A stretch of DNA of 64,000 bases from Sandaracinaceae bacterium (GTDB lineage Bacteria > Myxococcota_A > Polyangia > Polyangiales > Houyiibacteriaceae), in NCBI GenBank assembly GCA_020633075.1, contig JACKEI010000006.1:62001-126000 (forward strand), read 5' to 3'. Below the pieces are notes generated by a model that saw only the letters and a list, made by a program, of their open reading frames with translations, was not told the origin of the DNA and made no database searches. A program made the translations under genes and the position numbers. Below, one piece after another: positions 25,573 to 32,749 of the stretch. Every line of letters starts with the position of its first letter. The stretch's first letter is position 1.

Positions 25573-26793
25573 ATGGCGACCGAGAACCAGAGCGCTGAAC
25601 AAGCGGGCCGAGCCCCCCTGCGGGTGAAGGTCGCGCGCGTCATCGAGGAGACCGCCGACGCGCGCTCCTTCGTGCTGGACGTGAGCGACGAGAGCTTGCG
25701 CCACGAGCTGACCTACCGCGCGGGGCAGTATGTGACGGTGGAGATCCCCTGGGAGGCCTTCCACATCCACCGCTGCTACTCGTTCAGCAGCGCCCCCGGG
25801 GTGGACGCGCAGCCGCAGTTCACCGTCAAGCGCGTGGCCGACGGCCGCATGTCCAACGCGCTCATCGACGGCGTGAAGGCCGGCGACACGCTCACACTGC
25901 ACCCCCCCGCCGGGCGCTTCGTGCTGGACCGCGACGCCGGGACGCGGCCCCTCTCGCTCTTCGCGGGCGGCAGCGGCATCACGCCCATCTTCGCGCTGCT
26001 CAAGACCACGCTGCGGGAGACCGAGCGCCCCGTGCGGCTGCTCTACGCCAACCGCGACGCCGCCTCCACGATCTTCGCCGCGCAGCTGGACGCGCTGGCG
26101 CGAGAGCACGCCGGCCGCTTCACGCTGCGACACCACCACGACGACGCGGCGGGCTTCCTGACCGCAGGGGCGCTGGCCGAGTGGCTGGGGAGCGCCCCCG
26201 AGGGCGGCAGGCAGAGCGACCACTACGTGTGTGGACCCACTCCGTTCATGGACGCCGTCGAGGCCGCCCTGAAGACGGCCGGCGTGGACGCGGCGCGCGT
26301 GCGGGTCGAGCGCTTCGTGTCACCGGCCGACCCCGACAGACGCGACACGGACCTGGCGGTCTCGCTGGGCGTGCCCCCCAACGCCGAGTCCCCAGCCGAC
26401 TTCCTCGTGACGCTGGGCGCGGCCATCAAGCGCGTCCCGTACACGTCACCGCTCACGCTACTACAAGCCTGCAAGGCCGCCGGCGTGAAGGCACCGTCGT
26501 CCTGCGAAGACGGCTTCTGCGGCAGCTGCATGTGCCAGCTGGTGGAAGGGGACGTGGCCATGGCCAACCCCCTCGCGCTCACGGACAACGACGTCGCACG
26601 CGGCCGCGTGCTGGCCTGTCAGGCGCGCCCCACCAGCGCGACGTTCCTGCACGTGGACTTCGACGCCGTGGACTTCCGCGCCGGCGATGGCGCCGGAATG
26701 ACCCCACCCATCAACCCTGCCCGCGCGGCGCTGGTGCTCGGCTTGTGCGTGGGCGCCGCCGTCCTGGTGCGCTGGCTGCACGCGGTGATCTAG
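25573..26793 (+). CDS. Membrane-anchored flavin / 2Fe-2S oxidoreductase (FNR-like electron donor)
   Basis: 406 residues. An FAD-binding barrel spans about residues 15-115 (YRAGQYVTVEIPW, then HRCYSFSSAP). The NAD(P) domain spans about 120-240 (LFAGGSGITPIFALLKTTL, then VCGPTPFMDAV). A plant-type 2Fe-2S ferredoxin domain has C311-x4-C316-x2-C319-x29-C349. This is the layout of PaaE/KshB-type reductases that feed oxygenases. A hydrophobic helix at about 383-403 would anchor it to the membrane, which is unusual and fits service to the membrane hydroxylase encoded 16 nt downstream. Confidence 0.9.
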   Translation: MATENQSAEQAGRAPLRVKVARVIEETADARSFVLDVSDESLRHELTYRAGQYVTVEIPWEAFHIHRCYSFSSAPGVDAQPQFTVKRVADGRMSNALIDGVKAGDTLTLHPPAGRFVLDRDAGTRPLSLFAGGSGITPIFALLKTTLRETERPVRLLYANRDAASTIFAAQLDALAREHAGRFTLRHHHDDAAGFLTAGALAEWLGSAPEGGRQSDHYVCGPTPFMDAVEAALKTAGVDAARVRVERFVSPADPDRRDTDLAVSLGVPPNAESPADFLVTLGAAIKRVPYTSPLTLLQACKAAGVKAPSSCEDGFCGSCMCQLVEGDVAMANPLALTDNDVARGRVLACQARPTSATFLHVDFDAVDFRAGDGAGMTPPINPARAALVLGLCVGAAVLVRWLHAVI

Positions 26794-26809
26794 ACTCGGA
26801 GTACTCCCC

Positions 26810-27484
26810 ATGACCATGTTCGCCATCCTGATGTTCAGCTACGTGTGCGCCGGCATCGCGCTCGCCGTGCTGCACTTTCTGTATCGCTCCGACTTCGGGC
26901 GCCGCCACATGATCAGCGACGACCCGCACCGCAGCGTGGACGACCGGCGCGTGTACCGCGACGCCGCGCTGAACACCGTGGTCTCCGTCACGCTCATCTT
27001 CAGCGTGACCTTTGGCCTCGGCGACTACCTCTTCTACGCCACCCCCACGCCGGTCTGGGTCATGGTGGTGGAGGCGCTGGCGGTCGTGCTGATCTACGAC
27101 TTCGCCTACTACTTCTTCCACCGCTTCCCGCTGCACGAGTGGAAGCTGCTGCGCTGGGTCCACGCCGTTCATCACGCGGCCCGCAACCCGCGCACCATCG
27201 ACAGCCTGCTGCTGCACCCCATCGAGACCGTGGGGGGCCTGGGCCTGCTCTTCACGTCCATCGCGGTCGTGGGTGGCATCCACCTCTACACGTTTGCGGT
27301 CATCTTCGCGACCTACGCGGTGTTCAACATCCTCAACCACGCAGGCGTCAACATCCCCCGCTTTCCATTCAAGACGCTGGGCGTCCTGGCCGTGAAGCAC
27401 GACCGCCACCACCACAGCATGCTCAGCGGCAACTACGCCTCCATCACTCCGCTCCCCGACATGGTCTTCGGTACGGTAGCGTAG
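26810..27484 (+). CDS. Sterol desaturase / fatty acid hydroxylase superfamily di-iron enzyme
   Basis: 224 residues with several membrane helices and the full set of histidine clusters. These are H104-x4-H109 (HRFPLH), H118-x2-H121-H122 (HAVHH), H136 (HPIE), H177 (NHAGVNIP) and H197-x2-H200-H201-H202 (HDRHHH), then SGNYAS and FGT. This pattern is shared by ERG25/SC4MOL C-4 methyl oxidase, ERG3 and alkylglycerol-type enzymes. They use two irons and O2 to hydroxylate or desaturate membrane lipids. GGAG precedes the ATG. Co-transcription with an NSDHL-like gene favours sterol C-4 oxidation, but substrate is inferred. Confidence 0.88.
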   Translation: MTMFAILMFSYVCAGIALAVLHFLYRSDFGRRHMISDDPHRSVDDRRVYRDAALNTVVSVTLIFSVTFGLGDYLFYATPTPVWVMVVEALAVVLIYDFAYYFFHRFPLHEWKLLRWVHAVHHAARNPRTIDSLLLHPIETVGGLGLLFTSIAVVGGIHLYTFAVIFATYAVFNILNHAGVNIPRFPFKTLGVLAVKHDRHHHSMLSGNYASITPLPDMVFGTVA

Positions 27485-27489
27485 TGAGG

Positions 27490-28692
27490 ATGAGCGCCGA
27501 CCAAGTCCTCGAGCAGCTGCTGTTCAACCAGCCCGAGGACCGGCGCCGCTTCCATCGCGCGCTGCTGGACCATCGCCGCTACTACGTCTTCACCAGCGCG
27601 GAGCCGCACGGGCACGCCGTGCTGCGCAACGACGCGGGCGTGCCGCACGCGCTGGTCTTCACGTCCGAGGCGGCGGTCGCCGCGTTCCCCGTGCCGGAGG
27701 GCAGCGGCGTGAAGGTCATGGATGGCCTCACGCTCTTCACGTCGCTCAAGGCCAGCGGCCTACCGTGGTGGGTGTTCAACGTGGGCGGCCCTGCGGGTCC
27801 CATCGCCTTCCCGACGAGCATGTGCGGGCTCATCCTGAGCGCCCCCGAGAGCGCGCGCGGCAGCGGACCAGCGAGAGGCGCTCTCCCGGCGGCTCCGGAG
27901 GCCATGGGCACGGCGCCGCTCCCGTTCCAGCGCGGCGCGCTCACACAACACGCGCGCGGCCTGATCGACGTGAACGGCGTCATGCGCATGCTCATGAGCT
28001 TCGAGGACTGGCTGGTGCCCGTCTCGCTGATGGCCAAGGGTCCCGAGCGCGTGGGTGAGGGCTTGGTCGTGTACGGAAGCGAGCAGCGCCTGCCGCCGGG
28101 CGAGGTGTGGGTCTTCACCGACCGCGAAGCGGCGGACCGCGTCGCGCAGCAGTACGCCACGTTGGGTCCGTACGAGACGGGCGTCGCGGCGCGGGACTGG
28201 GTGCCCCTGTTGGATAGCGAGACCATCTGCAAGGTGAACCCTGGCGGCCCACGCGACGAGTACTGGGGCATCACCAGCGGCGCCTTTGCGCTGGCCAAGT
28301 CTTGGGCCGCCGGGTTGGCGCTGGAGCAGCAGCTCGCCGCGGCCCCACGCGCCTCCGGCTTTGCGGACCCGGCTTCGTGCGCCGACGAGCTGCGGCAGTT
28401 CACCAGCTTCATGGTCGCGATGGCCGGCAACGGCAGCCCCCTGTTCACCGAGACCGCGACCGGCTTCGAGGGCTACGTCTGCCTGACTCCGGACGAGTGG
28501 GCCGCGACGGCGGCGGTCTTCCAGGCGGGGGGCCAGCAGGTGCACTGCGCCACGCTGGGGAGTGCGCAGCTGATCAAGCTGCTCAGCACCCATGAGCGCA
28601 TGACCGAGGTCTGCTTCCAACGCCACGCGGAGACGGGCCGGCGCATGACGCGGGTCACGCGCGCGTCGCTGCTGGACATACTGGCGGTCTAG
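27490..28692 (+). CDS. Unknown protein, possibly SseB-like, last gene of the lipid operon
   Basis: 400 residues from the ATG at 27490, 5 nt after the hydroxylase stop, so it is almost certainly co-transcribed. It is soluble, with no signal peptide or membrane helix. The first 110 residues (RRYYVFTSAEPHGHAVLRND, then ALVFTSEAAVAAFPVPEG and SLKASGLPWWVFNVGG) have the flavour of the SseB N-terminal domain, a fold of unclear function. A related pattern seems to repeat at about residues 190-225 (YVFT-like WVFTDREAADRVAQQY). No catalytic motif is recognised. Operon position suggests an accessory or regulatory role for the lipid enzymes. Confidence 0.65.
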   Translation: MSADQVLEQLLFNQPEDRRRFHRALLDHRRYYVFTSAEPHGHAVLRNDAGVPHALVFTSEAAVAAFPVPEGSGVKVMDGLTLFTSLKASGLPWWVFNVGGPAGPIAFPTSMCGLILSAPESARGSGPARGALPAAPEAMGTAPLPFQRGALTQHARGLIDVNGVMRMLMSFEDWLVPVSLMAKGPERVGEGLVVYGSEQRLPPGEVWVFTDREAADRVAQQYATLGPYETGVAARDWVPLLDSETICKVNPGGPRDEYWGITSGAFALAKSWAAGLALEQQLAAAPRASGFADPASCADELRQFTSFMVAMAGNGSPLFTETATGFEGYVCLTPDEWAATAAVFQAGGQQVHCATLGSAQLIKLLSTHERMTEVCFQRHAETGRRMTRVTRASLLDILAV

Positions 28693-28699
28693 CCAACCC

Positions 28700-30574
28700 T
28701 CAGCGATAGCCCGCCGCCTGCAGCTCGAAGAGCTCCGCATAGCGGCCACCCTGGGCCAAGAGCTGCTCGTGCGTCCCCTCTTGCTCTACGCGCCCGTCGG
28801 CGAGCACCAAGATGTGGTCCGCCATGCGCACGGTGGAGAAGCGGTGCGAGATGATGACGGCCGTGGTGTCTGCGCTGAGCTGCTTGAAGCGCTGGAACAC
28901 CTCGTACTCGGCGCGCGCGTCGAGCGCGGCGGTGGGCTCGTCCAGGATGAGCACATCGGCCTCGCGCATGTAGGCCCGCGCGATGGCCACCTTCTGCCAC
29001 TCCCCGCCCGAGAGCTCTACGCCCGTACGGAAGCGCTTGCCGATGACCTGCTGATAGCCACGTGGCAGCCTGGCGATGACCTCGTCGGCCAGGCTCTGCT
29101 CGGCGGCGCGCACGATGCGCGCGTGGTCCTCGACCGCGTCGATGCGCCCCACCGCGATGTTCTCGCCAGCGCTCAGGTGGTAGCGCACAAAGTCCTGGAA
29201 GATGACCCCGATGTGCGCGCGCAGGTCGTAGAGGTCGTACTCGCGCAGGTCGTGTCCGTCTAGCGTGATGCGCCCCTCCGTGGGCTCGTACAAGCGCGCC
29301 AGGAGCTTGACCACCGTGGTCTTGCCCGCGCCGTTCTCCCCGACCAAGGCGAGCACCTGCCCGACCGGCAGCGTGAAGTCGAGACCGCGCACGGCCCAGC
29401 GGTCGGCGCCGGGGTAGCGAAAGCCCACGCCCTCGAAGCGGAAGCCGGCGCGCATGGGCACGGGGAAGGGGCGCGCGTCCGGCGGCGAGAGGATCTTGGC
29501 CCGCACGTCGAAGAACGAGAAGAGGTCGCTCAGGTACAGGGCCTGGCCGGCCAGCTGCGAGAAGCCGCTCAACAGGCCTTCCAGCAAGGTGCGCAGCCGC
29601 CGGAACGAGGCCGCCAAGAACGTGAGGTCGCCCACGCTGAAGTCCCCGCGCACGGTGCGCCACGTGATCACGCCGTAGGCCGCGTAGTAGCCCAGCGTCC
29701 CCAGCGCCGTGAGCAGCGCGCCCCACCCCGCGCGGCGCAGGGAGAGCGCGCGGTTCTGCTCGTAGATGTGCGTGGCCAGGGCCTTGAAGCGCGCGATGAG
29801 GAAGGTGTGCAGCCTCAGGATCTTCACCTCCTTGGCGGTCTCGGTGCTGGCGCCCGTCTGGCGCACGTAGTCCAGCTCGCGCCGCTCGGGCGTGCGCCGG
29901 TAGTCCAGCGCGTAGCCCTCGGCGTTGAAGTGAGCCTCGCCCAGGAACGCGGGCAGCAGCGCCAGCAACAAGAGCCCCATGAGCCAGGGGGCGTAGACCA
30001 CCAGACCCACCGCGAAGGCCGCCACGGTGACGGCGTCCTGCGCCTGCCCGAAGAGCTGCCCCAAGAGGGGGGAGCGGCCGATGGTCTGACGGCGCGCGCG
30101 GTCCAGCTTGTCCTGCAGCTCGCTGTCCTCGAAGTCCTCGAGGTCCAGCGTGGCCGCGTGCTCCATCACGCGCGCCCCCATCGCGTTGCTGTATTGCTCC
30201 GACAACAGCGTGTCCACCAGGGACACGACGCGCCCCAGCACGTCGGCCAGCACGGCCAGCCCCAGCTCGAGAGCGACCAGGAGCAAGAGAGGCCGCAGCA
30301 GCGGGCTGTGCAGCGCGGCGGCGAGGTCCATGGGCGCCAGGCTGGCCGCCACCAGCCGCAGCACCTCGTCGATGATGAGCTTCCCCACGTAGAGCGTGAC
30401 CACCGGCAACAGCGCGCGCAGGAGGCGCAACGCGAGGCTGGCCAGGGTGAGCGCACGGTTGATGCGCCAGACCTCGCGCACGAAGGGCGGCACATTGGAC
30501 AGCGCCGACACCCGCTGACGCCAGGTCTGGCGCGCGGGGGCGATGGGAGGGTGGGCTGGCGCCGGCGAGGTCAC
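28700..30574 (-). CDS. ABC exporter, fused permease and ATPase
   Basis: 624 residues from the GTG at 30574. The six-helix ABC membrane domain occupies about residues 30-350 (LPVVTLYVGKLIIDEVLRLV, then LSEQYSNAMGARVMEHAATL). The nucleotide-binding domain follows, with Walker A GENGAGKTT near 410, signature LSGGEWQKVAIARA near 521, Walker B VLILDEP near 543 and the H-loop in ISHRFSTVRMAD. It acts as a homodimer or heterodimer exporting lipid, peptide or drug substrates. It lies 31 nt downstream of a quinone oxidoreductase gene. A longer frame to 30676 would overlap that gene and lacks homology, so it was not used. Confidence 0.9.
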   Translation of the reverse strand: MTSPAPAHPPIAPARQTWRQRVSALSNVPPFVREVWRINRALTLASLALRLLRALLPVVTLYVGKLIIDEVLRLVAASLAPMDLAAALHSPLLRPLLLLVALELGLAVLADVLGRVVSLVDTLLSEQYSNAMGARVMEHAATLDLEDFEDSELQDKLDRARRQTIGRSPLLGQLFGQAQDAVTVAAFAVGLVVYAPWLMGLLLLALLPAFLGEAHFNAEGYALDYRRTPERRELDYVRQTGASTETAKEVKILRLHTFLIARFKALATHIYEQNRALSLRRAGWGALLTALGTLGYYAAYGVITWRTVRGDFSVGDLTFLAASFRRLRTLLEGLLSGFSQLAGQALYLSDLFSFFDVRAKILSPPDARPFPVPMRAGFRFEGVGFRYPGADRWAVRGLDFTLPVGQVLALVGENGAGKTTVVKLLARLYEPTEGRITLDGHDLREYDLYDLRAHIGVIFQDFVRYHLSAGENIAVGRIDAVEDHARIVRAAEQSLADEVIARLPRGYQQVIGKRFRTGVELSGGEWQKVAIARAYMREADVLILDEPTAALDARAEYEVFQRFKQLSADTTAVIISHRFSTVRMADHILVLADGRVEQEGTHEQLLAQGGRYAELFELQAAGYR

Positions 30575-30605
30575 GTGGAGGGCAGTCGGAGCGCGGCCTA
30601 GAGCG

Positions 30606-31592
30606 CTACGGGATGAGCACCGACGCGCCCGTAGTCTCCCGCGCCTCGAGCGCGCGGTGCGCCTCGGCGGCCGCACGCAGCGGCCAACGCTGGTGAATGG
30701 GCACCTGCAGCACGCCGCTCTCGATGGCGTCGAAGAGGTGGGTGCTGGCGCTCACCAGCTCCGCGCGGGTGGCGACGTAATCGAACAGCGTGGGGCGCGT
30801 CAGGTAGAGCGAGCCGCGCGTGGAGAGCTCGAGCACGTCAAGGGGCGGCGGCGGCCCAGAAGCGTTGCCGAACGACACCATGGTCCCGCGGCGCTCGAGG
30901 CAGCCCAGCGACGCATGGAAGGTGCGCAAGCCGATGGAGTCGTACACGACGTGTACACCTCCGCCCGTGCCGGCGGCGCGCACCAGGTCAGGGAGGGCTT
31001 CGGGGTCGGTGTCGAGGATCACCTCGGAGCAGCCATGCGCGGCGGCGACCTCGAGCTTGGCCTCGCTGCCCACGGTGCCGATCACCTCGACCCCGCGCGC
31101 GGTGAGCCACTGCGCAAGCAGGGAGCCCGTGCCCCCCGCAGCGGCGTGCACGAGCGCGCGCATGCCTGGCTTCAGCTCTACGACGCGGCGCGTGAGGTAC
31201 TCGGCCGTCAGCCCCTTCAGCAGCGACGCGGCGGCCACCTCCTCGGTGATCTCGGGCGGCAGGATGACGCAGTGCTCGGCCGGCACGTTGCGGACGCTCG
31301 CGTACGCGCCCGGCGGCCGCGACAGGTAGACCACGCGCTCCCCGACCGCCAGCTCGTCCGGGCTCACCTTCGAGCCGCAGGCGGTGATCACGCCGGCCGC
31401 CTCGAGGCCGATGCCGTGCGGCAGGCTGGGCAGCGGATAGAGACCGCTGCGGTGATAGCAGTCGATGAAATCGAGACCGACGGCGCTCTGCTTGATCTGG
31501 ACTTCGTGGGGACCGGGAGGCGTGACCTGGACGCGCTGCTCGCGCAGCACCTCCGGCCCACCAGGCTCTTCGATACGAATGGCGTAGGGCAT
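30606..31592 (-). CDS. NADPH:quinone oxidoreductase (zeta-crystallin-like MDR)
   Basis: 328-residue zinc-free medium-chain dehydrogenase/reductase. The start PYAIRIEEPGGPEVLREQRV, then VGLDFIDCYHRSGLYPLPSL and the nucleotide loop AAAGGTGSLLAQW, are typical of QorA. No structural or catalytic zinc cysteines are seen. It reduces quinones or enones with NADPH in the cytoplasm and is often tied to stress defence. It is followed closely by the ABC exporter gene, perhaps as a two-gene operon. On the minus strand, TAGGCT lies 9 nt before the ATG. Confidence 0.93.
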   Translation of the reverse strand: MPYAIRIEEPGGPEVLREQRVQVTPPGPHEVQIKQSAVGLDFIDCYHRSGLYPLPSLPHGIGLEAAGVITACGSKVSPDELAVGERVVYLSRPPGAYASVRNVPAEHCVILPPEITEEVAAASLLKGLTAEYLTRRVVELKPGMRALVHAAAGGTGSLLAQWLTARGVEVIGTVGSEAKLEVAAAHGCSEVILDTDPEALPDLVRAAGTGGGVHVVYDSIGLRTFHASLGCLERRGTMVSFGNASGPPPPLDVLELSTRGSLYLTRPTLFDYVATRAELVSASTHLFDAIESGVLQVPIHQRWPLRAAAEAHRALEARETTGASVLIP

Positions 31593-31762
31593 GCTCCCCG
31601 GAGCCTACACCCTCACGTCGCGTACGCCGACCCCGCGTGCCGCTCGTCGTCGTAGGGGCACGGCCCATGACCGCGTCGACAGGCGCGGCGTTCCGCACGA
31701 AATCTCTGTCGGTAGCCCGATGTGCGGGATGCGCGCGCGCCAGAGCCTGTCATGCTCTGCGT

Positions 31763-32650
31763 GTGCCACCCGCTGCCGCATCGACCACCAACCGCTCCCT
31801 CGTGACGGCCGCCGATGTGCAGCAGGAGCTGGTGCGCCTGTTCGGTGGGATGTCCGACCGCGACCTGGTGGTGTCGGTGTACGGGGACGAAGACGCCGAT
31901 GGGGCCGTGTCCACCTTTCACGAGCTGATGCGCTCGTTCGAGATGCACGGCGGCGCGGAGGCGGCGGTGGCCTTCCAGGACTCGCTCGTGAAGGCCCCGG
32001 ACGCCCTCACGATCGAGCGCGCCCTGCTCACGTTGAGCCAACCGGAGCTGCAGCGGAAGCTGCTGGACCAGGTCCTCACCACCTTCGGGCACCACCTGAT
32101 CGACCCCCTGGGCGCGGTCCTGACGGCCGGCCCCGAGGGCAACCTCATGCGCGAGCTCACGTCCGTGCGAGAGCGCGTCATCGCGGACCTCGAGTCGCTG
32201 CGGGTGACCGCCGAGACGCGGTCCATCGTGATTCAGGACATCCGCAAGGTGATGAGCAACGACTACCTGGCGATGCTGGCGGAGCACGAGGAGCGGGAGC
32301 TGCGCCCGCGGGTGCGCGCGCTGGCCCAGGACATCCTGCGCCTCATCGGGGACATCTTTCACCTCGCCCTGAGCCGCTGGCCGTCCCACGCCAGCTCCAT
32401 CGCGCACGCCGTGCGCCGGCGCCTCGCGGGTGAGGTGCGGCTCGCCGAGCTGCCGCACCTGCTGCGCCAGCAGGTGCTGGACGGCATCGAAGAGTTCCTG
32501 TGGGTGGAGACCAGCAACGACATCGAGGGTGCGCTGCGGGCCATGTTCGCGTCGCGGCAGGGCATCGCCGACAAGCCGCCGCCGCTCGAGCGCAGCGCCT
32601 ACCGCTCCTTTGCCGTGGGCTGCTGGAAGCTGCTGACCGAGCACGCCTGA
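31763..32650 (+). CDS. Conserved helical protein, function unknown
   Basis: 295 residues from the GTG at 31763, where CATGCT ends 6 nt upstream; a GTG at 31802 is an alternative. It is a soluble, almost all-helical protein with no signal peptide (VQQELVRLFGGMSDRDLVVS, then LVKAPDALTIERALLTLSQP). A Trp/His-containing central helix bundle follows. The region HHLIDPLGAVLTAGPEGNLM resembles no family I know. It diverges from the quinone oxidoreductase gene. A perfect 16-bp hairpin follows its stop. The even codon bias and lack of frame interruptions support a real gene. Confidence 0.65.
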   Translation: MPPAAASTTNRSLVTAADVQQELVRLFGGMSDRDLVVSVYGDEDADGAVSTFHELMRSFEMHGGAEAAVAFQDSLVKAPDALTIERALLTLSQPELQRKLLDQVLTTFGHHLIDPLGAVLTAGPEGNLMRELTSVRERVIADLESLRVTAETRSIVIQDIRKVMSNDYLAMLAEHEERELRPRVRALAQDILRLIGDIFHLALSRWPSHASSIAHAVRRRLAGEVRLAELPHLLRQQVLDGIEEFLWVETSNDIEGALRAMFASRQGIADKPPPLERSAYRSFAVGCWKLLTEHA

Positions 32651-32676
32651 GCACGCCGCGCGGAAGCCCCGACGGA

Positions 32677-32715
32677 ACGACGAAGCGCGACGTGGTGTGC
32701 GTCGCGCTTCGTCGT
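32677..32715. terminator. Perfect 16-bp stem, bidirectional terminator candidate
   Basis: ACGACGAAGCGCGACG (32677-32692) pairs perfectly with 32700-32715 around a 7-nt loop, TGGTGTG. It sits between the stop codons of two convergent genes (32650 and 32750), so it can end transcription from both sides. There is no U tract. Confidence 0.7.
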
Positions 32716-32749
32716 CACTCAGTGGCCGGATGGCGCCCGGCGTCCGCTC

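Noticed and set aside
24478..26223. 581-codon minus-strand frame across the lipid operon
   Set aside because: Opposes the NSDHL-like and reductase genes, which have intact catalytic motifs; no plausible product of its own.
30575..30676. N-terminal extension of the ABC exporter
   Set aside because: Would overlap the end of the quinone oxidoreductase gene by about 70 bp and is Arg-rich with no homology.
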